NCBI GenBank assembly: GCA_020047885.1
Contig: JAIFNF010000110.1
Location: forward strand, 1 to 12,741
Origin: Gammaproteobacteria bacterium
Lineage (GTDB): Bacteria; Pseudomonadota; Gammaproteobacteria; Competibacterales; Competibacteraceae
Length of the DNA: 12,741 nucleotides
Direction of reading: 5' to 3'
Shown: positions 1 through 4,560 of the stretch, in pieces
Numbering within the stretch: position 1 is the stretch's first letter
Layout: each line of letters starts with the position of its first letter
Translations under genes and position numbers: made by a program
Notes under the pieces: generated by a model
Databases searched by the model: none
Seen by the model: the letters and a program-made list of their open reading frames with translations, nothing else
What the model was told of the DNA's origin: nothing

Positions 1-1
1 G

Positions 2-79
2 TCGAGCCGTCGCAAGACCCCGGTGAAACCGGCCTCAGTGAAGCAGGAAATGAGCCGTGTCCTAAAATGTCATGGTTGA
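2..79 (+). CDS. C-terminal end of a TnpB-like (IS605/IS1341 OrfB) transposase, cut by the window edge
   Basis: An open frame enters from the left edge and stops at 77-79. It encodes a basic tail containing KTPVKPASVKQE, then a short stretch ending CHG. Tails of this kind, with a conserved SVKQE, are familiar at the very C-terminus of one branch of IS605-family TnpB proteins. The zinc ribbon and RuvC core would lie outside the window. No end hairpin like those of the other TnpB element here was found just after the stop. The tail is unlike the one at 3020, so this would be a different IS subfamily. The frame starting at base 1 is also open to 129, but its translation has no recognisable character. 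The call rests on a short tail motif only. Confidence 0.45.
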   Translation, partial: SSRRKTPVKPASVKQEMSRVLKCHG

Positions 80-134
80 TGCAACGGTGTGGCTCGTTGA
101 ATCATGGACATACGGTGCGTCCCTGGTAGCCGTC

Positions 135-152
135 TTCGACATTTTTGTCGAA
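135..152. promoter_or_regulatory. Perfect 7-base palindrome, possible operator or upstream activator site
   Basis: TTCGACA-TTTT-TGTCGAA is a perfect inverted repeat of 7 bases per arm with a 4-base loop. It lies about 70 bases upstream of the sigma-54 -24 element at 223, a distance at which enhancer-binding proteins often sit. It has no clean T-run after it, so it is a poor intrinsic terminator. I did not find a clear second copy upstream of the sister promoter at 1166, which weakens the activator-site reading. Its role is inferred from position only. Confidence 0.3.
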
Positions 153-193
153 TGAAACGCGGTTTGTCGGCCTCTCGCACTGATCTCTGCCCC

Positions 194-238
194 AATACCT
201 CGCCATCGCGTTGAATTCAGGGTTGGCATCAGTTCTGC
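194..238 (+). repeat. Duplicated 45-base leader, copy 1
   Basis: This segment matches 1137-1181 at 39 of 45 positions without gaps, by hand alignment. The best-kept blocks are AATACCTCGCCATCGC, GGTTGGC and AGTTCTGC. Weaker similarity continues for about 15 bases downstream (GGTTTAGCAAAAGCT against GGTCTGGCGAAACCT). The right half contains the sigma-54 promoter. The left half is equally conserved and may bind something else. Each copy precedes a gene for a small secreted protein. Confidence 0.8.
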
Positions 239-239
239 A
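223..239 (+). promoter_or_regulatory. Sigma-54 (RpoN) -24/-12 promoter of the DUF2202 gene
   Basis: The core reads TTGGCATC-AGTT-CTGCA. The GG of the -24 element (225-226) and the GC of the -12 element (237-238) are separated by exactly 10 bases, as sigma-54 requires. TGGCA is a full match to the consensus, and CTGCA differs from TTGCA at one base. Transcription would start near 250, giving a leader of about 50 bases before the ATG at 301. The element is conserved in the duplicated leader at 1137-1181. Confidence 0.65.
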
Positions 240-300
240 ACCCGGTTTAGCAAAAGCTCATGATGTCCATGGGTCAGGAACTTTCTTGAGGAATACGTCG

Positions 301-1041
301 ATGAACCTGAATCGCACTCTGATCACCACTGCCTTCTTGGCCACACTGGCCGTCACTCCAGCCTTAGCTGCCAAGGGCGGTGGAATGGGAAATGGAATGG
401 GAAATGGAATGGGAAATGGAATGGGAAATGGAATGGGAACCGGAACCTGCACAAGCTGCATAACGGCGTCGATCAATGCCGAGGAAGCCGCCACTCTCAC
501 GTTCATGCGGGAAGAAGAGAAGCTGGCGCGGGATGTCTACCTCGTGGCCGCCGAGCACTGGCAACTGTCCTTATTCACTAATATCGCGGCATCCGAACAA
601 CAACACATGGATGCAGTAGCCCGCTTATTGACCCAGTACAACCTGCCCGACCCCGTCGCTACCGACATCCCAGGCCAGTTTAACAACGCCGATCTGCAAC
701 AACTTTACGATGAACTCGTGACGCGGGGCGATGCTTCGTTGCTGGAAGCCCTCCAGGCTGGCGCACTGATTGAGGAAATCGATATTGAGGACAACCAGAA
801 TGCGTTGGACGCCACGGATAAACTAGATCTGAAAAACATGTACGGCAACCTGCTGCGCGGCTCACGCAACCATTTGCGCGCCTTCGTCCGGGAAATCGAA
901 CGTCAGGGTGTGGATTACACGGCTCAACATCTCGAGCAGTCTACGATAGACGTCATTGTAGACAGCCCGACAGAGCGCGGTGGTAACGGCGGTAACGGCG
1001 GTAACGGCGGCAGTAACGGCCGTAACGGCGGACAGCGCTGA
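301..1041 (+). CDS. Exported DUF2202 ferritin-like protein with glycine-rich repeats at both ends
   Basis: The start is the ATG at 301. It gives a clean signal peptide (MNLNR, a hydrophobic run, then ALA-A near residues 21-24) and has a GAGG ribosome site at about 286-289. A TTG at 211 is in frame but lies upstream of the predicted transcript start. The precursor is 246 residues. After the signal come GMGN tetrapeptide repeats (about 27-47) and a TCTSC motif (49-53). The DUF2202 four-helix region follows (about 60-215), with REEEKLARDVY, SEQQHM, GALIEEIDIED and GSRNHLRAF. The EE, ExxH, EE and H residues match the metal-ligand pattern of ferritin-like proteins. The tail is GGN repeats ending at residue 246. 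The family is often exported and its biochemical role is not established. Metal or redox function is inference. A sigma-54 promoter lies directly upstream. Confidence 0.9.
   Translation: MNLNRTLITTAFLATLAVTPALAAKGGGMGNGMGNGMGNGMGNGMGTGTCTSCITASINAEEAATLTFMREEEKLARDVYLVAAEHWQLSLFTNIAASEQQHMDAVARLLTQYNLPDPVATDIPGQFNNADLQQLYDELVTRGDASLLEALQAGALIEEIDIEDNQNALDATDKLDLKNMYGNLLRGSRNHLRAFVREIERQGVDYTAQHLEQSTIDVIVDSPTERGGNGGNGGNGGSNGRNGGQR
382..439 (+). repeat. Tandem 12-base repeats encoding GMGN
   Basis: The unit GGAATGGGAAAT occurs four times exactly at 382-393, 394-405, 406-417 and 418-429, then partially to 439. Each copy adds one Gly-Met-Gly-Asn unit just after the signal peptide of the DUF2202 protein. 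Identical neighbouring copies suggest recent replication slippage, so the copy number may vary between strains without changing the frame. Confidence 0.9.
982..1008 (+). repeat. Tandem 9-base repeats encoding GGN
   Basis: GGTAACGGC occurs three times exactly, followed by two diverged copies up to the stop codon. These encode the Gly-Gly-Asn tail of the DUF2202 protein. A different repeat of the same style sits at its N-terminus, so both flanks of the helical domain are low-complexity and flexible. Confidence 0.85.
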
Positions 1042-1136
1042 GACAGAACGTTGACAAGCAGTGGGCAGGATTTCGCTTCTCGCCATTTCCCCGGCTCGCT
1101 ATTTCGTTTCAAACCGTGCTTGACCCTTTTATCGCT

Positions 1137-1181
1137 AATACCTCGCCATCGCCTTGCATCAAGGGTTGGCGTAAGTTCTGC
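1137..1181 (+). repeat. Duplicated 45-base leader, copy 2
   Basis: Second copy of the leader at 194-238, 39 of 45 identical, at a similar distance from a gene whose product begins with a related signal peptide (MNITRTLLTTALLTGL against MNLNRTLITTAFLATL). The rest of the two proteins shows no visible similarity. The simplest explanation is duplication of a promoter plus signal-peptide cassette onto different cargo. Strong selection on a shared promoter is the alternative. Confidence 0.8.
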
Positions 1182-1182
1182 T
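1166..1182 (+). promoter_or_regulatory. Sigma-54 (RpoN) -24/-12 promoter of the second secreted gene
   Basis: The core reads TTGGCGTA-AGTT-CTGCT, with GG (1168-1169) and GC (1180-1181) exactly 10 bases apart. TGGC and the AGTTCTGC block are shared with the promoter at 223. The predicted transcript start is near 1193, about 40 bases before the ATG at 1233. The match is slightly weaker than the first copy because the -24 element has TGGCG instead of TGGCA. Confidence 0.6.
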
Positions 1183-1232
1183 AAAAAGGTCTGGCGAAAC
1201 CTGTAGTTTTAACCAACCTCATGGAGAATATG

Positions 1233-1832
1233 ATGAACATAACTCGCACCCTGCTGACTACTGCCCTGCTGACCGGCTTGACCGTCCCGGCGCTGGCTGA
1301 CCATTCTGGAAATGGCCCTGCTGGAAATGGCCCGTATCAACCCGACGCTGACCGTATCGAGGCATCACTTTCACCAGTGGCCGGCATCACCGGCTTTGGC
1401 CGAGCGGACTATGCGATTCGGACGGCCTACGCTCAGGATTCCGTGACCGTGACGGGAAATCATTTCCATGTCGATGTTGGACAAAGCTATACCGCTGATC
1501 CGACCAGTACGGCGCCCAGTACGCTGACCGTCGACATTGACACCACCGGCGATGATTACCAGTGCAGTCTGCCGCTGGAAAGCATTGGCCAGAACATGGG
1601 TCGTGGCGAGGGCAGAAAAGGCGGCGGTGGCGCTCCCAGTTCGGCGTGGGTCGCCAAGTATGAACTCAGCGTCTTCAGCGTCGATGGCTCGTCGGCCTAT
1701 GCCCAATACAGCGGCGCGTACTGCACCACAACAACGGATCTATCAACCTGGGTGGTTCCCCAGGTCGCCGCCGGTGATGCGATCACCGTCACGGATGCCG
1801 CGTCCACTATCCTGTTCAGTGGCAACTTCTGA
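1233..1832 (+). CDS. Small exported protein of unknown function
   Basis: I do not recognise a family. ATG codons occur at 1221, 1230 and 1233. The GGAG at 1223-1226 is correctly spaced only for 1233, and that start gives the same signal-peptide layout as the DUF2202 protein. The precursor is 199 residues, with a signal peptide of about 22 residues ending PALA before DHSGNGP. The mature part has a short Gly/Asn-rich N-terminus. It continues as an acidic region rich in Thr, Ser, Val and Asp that looks beta-stranded. A glycine-rich loop lies near residues 123-134, and two cysteines (about 111 and 164) could form a disulfide. It is probably periplasmic or extracellular. Its leader duplicates that of the DUF2202 gene, so the two are likely expressed together under sigma-54. 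A TnpB element is inserted shortly after its stop. Confidence 0.75.
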   Translation: MNITRTLLTTALLTGLTVPALADHSGNGPAGNGPYQPDADRIEASLSPVAGITGFGRADYAIRTAYAQDSVTVTGNHFHVDVGQSYTADPTSTAPSTLTVDIDTTGDDYQCSLPLESIGQNMGRGEGRKGGGGAPSSAWVAKYELSVFSVDGSSAYAQYSGAYCTTTTDLSTWVVPQVAAGDAITVTDAASTILFSGNF

Positions 1833-1855
1833 TTCATCAGATTCTCCGCGAGAGA

Positions 1856-1875
1856 CCCCGGCCTTCAGGCCGGGG
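1856..1875 (+). other. Left-end hairpin of the TnpB element
   Basis: A perfect 8-base-pair stem with loop TTCA, similar in sequence and loop size to the right-end hairpin at 3008-3027. Subterminal hairpins of this kind are what the HUH transposase TnpA binds in IS200/IS605 elements. Confidence 0.65.
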
Positions 1876-1887
1876 AGGGATAGCGGC

Positions 1888-1913
1888 GACCGCAAGGCGG
1901 TCGGGTCTTTTTT
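1888..1913 (+). terminator. Terminator-like hairpin with T-run just ahead of tnpB
   Basis: GACCGC-AAG-GCGGTC (1888-1902) is a perfect 6-base-pair stem, followed after a short gap by TC and six T (1908-1913). It could stop transcripts arriving from the secreted-protein gene that ends at 1832. It would equally block read-through into tnpB from outside. The gap between stem and T-run makes it weaker than an ideal intrinsic terminator. Confidence 0.5.
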
Positions 1914-1922
1914 GTTGGCCAT

Positions 1923-3020
1923 CTCGCCAACCTCAAACTGCAACCTACACCTGAACAAGCGGAGCTTCTTAAGCAGACGCTCGAACGGTGCAATGCCGCG
2001 TGTCATTGGATTTCCCTTCAAGCCTGGGAAAATCAGACTTTTCGGCAGTACGATTTGCATCCGTTGGTTTACCGAGCGGTTCGAGAACAATTTGGATTGT
2101 CGTCGCAGGTGGTGGTGCGCTGTATTGCCAAAGTGGCCGATGCCTACAAGCTGGATAAAGAGACCCAACGCACGTTTCGCCCCACGGGCGCACAACCCTA
2201 TGACGACCGGATTTTTCGGTTTCTGTCCGATGATCGAGTGTCGATTTGGACGTTGACCGGAAGAATCAAGATCGGGTTTGTTTGTGGTGAACATCAGCGC
2301 CAATTGCTCAAGCATCGCAAGGGTGAAGTGGATTTGATGTTTGTTCGCGGCCAGTGGTATATCGCTGCTGTTTGTGACTTTGACGACCCTGATCTGCTGA
2401 AACCCGAAGGCGTTCTTGGCGTTGATCTTGGCATCGTTAACATCGCTACCGATTCCAGCGGAGAACAATTTAGCGGCAAAGACATAGAAGCAAAGCGCGA
2501 GTGGTACGTTAAACGCCGCGCCGTGCTGCAAAAGAGAGGAACCCAAGCCGCGAAGCGTCGGCTTAGGAAAATGAGCGGAAGACAGCGCCGTTTCCAAAAG
2601 TGGGTTAACCACAACGTCTCGTGTCGCATCGTTTCCAAAGCTGAACGCTCCCAAAGCGCGATTAGTCTTGAAGACCTCAAGCATATCCGTGCCAGGGCTA
2701 AGGCCAATAAAGAGCAGAGGAAACGCTTGCACAACTGGGGATTCGCCGAGCTTCGCGGCTTTATTGAATATAAAGCGCGCAAAGCAGGCGTCCCGGTTTT
2801 TGTTGTCGACCCAAGAAACACCAGCCGTCAGTGCTTTGTGTGCGGGCATATCGACAAGAAAAATCGCTCCAGTCAATCCGTGTTTAGGTGTGTAGCCTGC
2901 GGACATGAAGCCCACGCAGACTGCAACGCCGCTCTCAATATTGGGAGCAGGGCTACGGTAACAAAGCCTATGTTCGCGCATCAGTGTGTCCCTGGTGCAG
3001 TGGAAAGCCCCGTCCTTTAG
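1923..3020 (+). CDS. tnpB: TnpB RNA-guided nuclease of the IS605 family; start codon unresolved, possibly start-lost
   Basis: TnpB is an omega-RNA-guided DNA nuclease of the RuvC type, ancestral to Cas12. The conserved N-terminus is readable from 1923 as LANLKLQPTPEQAELLKQ and continues without a stop through the helical region. Counting from the TTG at 2055, the RuvC residues are Asp124 (GVDLG), Glu206 (SLEDL) and Asp289 (HADCNAALNI). A zinc ribbon lies between the last two (Cys260, Cys263, Cys279, Cys282). All key residues are present, and about 365 residues is normal for the family. Between the in-frame TAG at 1881 and the TTG at 2055 there is no ATG, GTG or TTG. The only near-cognate codons are CTG at 1938 and ATT at 2010. 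Starting at 2055 would remove about 45 conserved residues. The gene is therefore either start-mutated or uses an unusual start. The stop lies at the loop and 3' arm of the right-end hairpin. Confidence 0.8.
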   Translation, partial: LANLKLQPTPEQAELLKQTLERCNAACHWISLQAWENQTFRQYDLHPLVYRAVREQFGLSSQVVVRCIAKVADAYKLDKETQRTFRPTGAQPYDDRIFRFLSDDRVSIWTLTGRIKIGFVCGEHQRQLLKHRKGEVDLMFVRGQWYIAAVCDFDDPDLLKPEGVLGVDLGIVNIATDSSGEQFSGKDIEAKREWYVKRRAVLQKRGTQAAKRRLRKMSGRQRRFQKWVNHNVSCRIVSKAERSQSAISLEDLKHIRARAKANKEQRKRLHNWGFAELRGFIEYKARKAGVPVFVVDPRNTSRQCFVCGHIDKKNRSSQSVFRCVACGHEAHADCNAALNIGSRATVTKPMFAHQCVPGAVESPVL

Positions 3021-3027
3021 GGCGGGG
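2900..3027 (+). ncRNA. Putative omega-RNA scaffold overlapping the 3' end of tnpB
   Basis: In TnpB elements the guide RNA scaffold overlaps the 3' end of tnpB and runs through the right end. The bases just outside the element serve as the guide. Here the scaffold would end with the hairpin at 3008-3027, and the guide would begin around 3028-3036. The 5' boundary is approximate and comes from typical scaffold length, not from a visible signal. Confidence 0.4.
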
Positions 3028-3034
3028 AACCGTT

Positions 3035-3058
3035 ACTAACCGACTAACCGACTAACCG
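3035..3058. repeat. Three tandem 8-base repeats at the TnpB element's right flank
   Basis: ACTAACCG occurs three times exactly (3035-3042, 3043-3050, 3051-3058). The last copy contains the TAG stop codon (minus strand) of the response regulator gene. The run begins right after the TnpB right end, so the predicted guide of the omega-RNA consists of this repeat. It could be slippage at the insertion junction. Confidence 0.85.
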
Positions 3059-4389
3059 ACGGCTCCATTCCCCTTTAAGCCATGCTTGGTCATTTTGTAC
3101 CGCAAGACCCGCTCGCTGATACCCAATATCTCAGCGGCGCGGGTCTGCACTCCCTCCGTCTGTTCCAGCGCCGAACGTAACAGTTCCCGTTCTACCGTAT
3201 CCAGCCGCTCCTGCAATGGCCCCGAACCCGTTTCGGTCCGGCGCACTTCCGGCGGCAAGTCCAGTGGCCGCAGCACGCTGCCCCGAACCAGGGTCAGACT
3301 GCGTTGAATCAGATGCTCCAACTCCCGCACATTACCCGGCCAGGCATATTTGATCAGCACATCCAGGGTTTCCGGGGCGAGTTGTACCGGGCGGCGGGCG
3401 TAGCGTTCCACAAATAACTTCACTAGCGCCGGAATATCCTCGCGGCGCTGGCGGAGCGGCGGCACTTCGATCTCAAACACATTGAGACGGAAGAATAAAT
3501 CTTCCCGGAACCCGCCTGTTTCGACCATCTGGCGCAAATCGCGATTGGTCGCCGCCACCACTCGCGCATCCACCAGGATGTCCTGCTCGCCGCCAACCCG
3601 GCTGATACGTTTCTCCTGCAAAGCCCGCAACAGCTTGGCTTGCAACGGTGGGGGCAATTCACCGACTTCATCGAGAAACAGCGTACCGCCCTGCGCCAGT
3701 TCAAACCGTCCGCGCCGTTGCCGTGCCGCACCGGTGAACGCGCCGCGCTCGTGGCCAAACAGTTCACTCTCAAACAGCGTTTCGGGAATCGCGGCGCAGT
3801 TGACTTCCACAAACGGCGCAGCGCGTTGGGGACTGAGCAGGTGGAGCAGGCGGGCAATCAGTTCCTTGCCGGTGCCGGTTTCGCCGCGAATCAGCACGCT
3901 CCACGGCGTCTCTGCGACCCGGCGCACCAGCGAAAACACCTCGCGCATGGCCAGACTGTCGCCGACCATCGCCAGCGGCAAGGCGGCGTCAGCTACTTCC
4001 TGACACACCTCGGCGACGTCTTCCGCGACCGCCAGCGTCTGCTCCAGCCCCTGGATCTTCTCCAGCAAGCGGGTCAGATCAATCGGCTTTTCCAGGAAAT
4101 CGTCGGCACCCAGCTTCATCACCCGCACCGCCGTCTCGACCTCGCCATAAGCGGTGATCATGATCGCCCGGATCAGCGGGTTGAGCGTTTTCATCGCCGC
4201 CAGCGCCTGATCGCCGGTCAAACCCGGCATCCGATGATCCAGCAACGCCAGTTGCACCGGCTCCCGGCGGAAGATCTGTAAGGCTTCCAACCCGTCCCCG
4301 GCGCTGAACACCCGGTAGCCCTGCTTTTCCAGAAAACCGTGCAGGAGTTCGCGTTGCAGGGCGTCATCGTCAGCGATGAGAATATTCAT
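3052..4389 (-). CDS. NtrC-family sigma-54-dependent response regulator
   Basis: 445 residues with the full three-domain layout. The receiver domain (about 1-115) has the acidic triad DDD at 7-9, phosphoacceptor Asp51 in LLDHRMPG, Thr79 and Lys101. The AAA+ domain (about 140-375) has Walker A GETGTGKE (169-176) and the sigma-54 contact loop GAFTGA (216-221). It also has Walker B TLFLDE (236-241) and the RxDLFFRLNV region. The C-terminal Fis-type helix-turn-helix spans about 400-438. It should open sigma-54 promoters when phosphorylated by the kinase encoded just upstream. The ATG at 4389 is supported by AGGGG at 4396-4400. Two sigma-54 promoters lie less than 3 kb away at 223 and 1166, so these genes are possible targets, by inference. 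Which NtrC subfamily it belongs to is not clear from sequence. Confidence 0.93.
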   Translation of the reverse strand: MNILIADDDALQRELLHGFLEKQGYRVFSAGDGLEALQIFRREPVQLALLDHRMPGLTGDQALAAMKTLNPLIRAIMITAYGEVETAVRVMKLGADDFLEKPIDLTRLLEKIQGLEQTLAVAEDVAEVCQEVADAALPLAMVGDSLAMREVFSLVRRVAETPWSVLIRGETGTGKELIARLLHLLSPQRAAPFVEVNCAAIPETLFESELFGHERGAFTGAARQRRGRFELAQGGTLFLDEVGELPPPLQAKLLRALQEKRISRVGGEQDILVDARVVAATNRDLRQMVETGGFREDLFFRLNVFEIEVPPLRQRREDIPALVKLFVERYARRPVQLAPETLDVLIKYAWPGNVRELEHLIQRSLTLVRGSVLRPLDLPPEVRRTETGSGPLQERLDTVERELLRSALEQTEGVQTRAAEILGISERVLRYKMTKHGLKGNGAVG

Positions 4390-4449
4390 ATAGCGCCCCT
4401 ATACACATCGTGGAATCCTTAAAATTTCGCCATTTATCCATATTTTGTG

Positions 4450-4532
4450 CGTTTCGTGCATTTCGTGTGTTTCGTGGTTAAAGTTTTGTGCTGAAAGGTT
4501 TTAACCACGAAATACACGAATGAACACGAAAA
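4450..4532. repeat. Large imperfect inverted repeat between kinase and regulator genes
   Basis: The left arm (about 4450-4483) carries three TTTCGTG units spaced 9 to 10 bases apart and ends TTTCGTGGTTAAA. The right arm (about 4500-4532) begins TTTAACCACGAAA and continues with CACGAA units. The inner 13 bases pair perfectly across a loop of about 16 bases, and the outer parts pair with small offsets. Placed in the 171-base gap between two genes of one operon, it could form an RNA hairpin that lowers regulator expression relative to the kinase. It resembles dispersed palindromic repeats of proteobacterial genomes. Confidence 0.7.
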
Positions 4533-4560
4533 TAAACAGGGAAGGATTGTTTTCCAAGTA

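Larger units (their letters stand above)
1856..3027 (+). mobile_element. TnpB-only IS1341-type element (IS200/IS605 superfamily)
   Basis: The coordinates run from the left-end hairpin to the right-end hairpin. The true cleavage sites probably lie a few bases outside and cannot be fixed from sequence alone. The left hairpin is CCCCGGCC-TTCA-GGCCGGGG (1856-1875). The right hairpin is CCCCGTCC-TTTA-GGGCGGGG (3008-3027) with one G-U pair. The element carries tnpB and no tnpA, so it could move only with a TnpA supplied in trans. There are no terminal inverted repeats or target duplications, as expected for this superfamily. It lies between a plus-strand gene ending at 1832 and a minus-strand gene whose stop is at 3052, so it interrupts neither. 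Confidence 0.75.

Noticed and set aside
1829..1840. CTGAT-TC-ATCAG palindrome over the stop codon of the second secreted gene, considered as its terminator
   Set aside because: The stem is only five AT-containing pairs with a two-base loop and no T-run; the hairpin at 1888-1913 is a better candidate.
1537..2256. A plus-strand open frame of 239 codons linking the second secreted gene and the TnpB N-terminus
   Set aside because: It runs out of frame through both real genes and its translation is basic and low in character. Only its TTG at 1912 was considered, as a possible frameshifted start for tnpB.
1743..2981. A 412-codon open frame on the minus strand opposite tnpB
   Set aside because: It is antisense to the conserved TnpB frame, has no recognisable motif and no plausible ribosome site. 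Long antisense frames are common opposite such genes.
3035..3058. Short tandem repeats considered as a CRISPR array
   Set aside because: The units are 8 bases and contiguous, without spacers, and no cas gene is present.
3640..4281. A 213-codon plus-strand frame opposite the response regulator
   Set aside because: It lies antisense to a regulator whose three domains are all intact; the translation is a shadow of that gene.
4450..4532. Repeated TTTCGTG units considered as a CRISPR or iteron origin
   Set aside because: The units are very short, form an inverted repeat, and there is no replication protein or spacer structure nearby.
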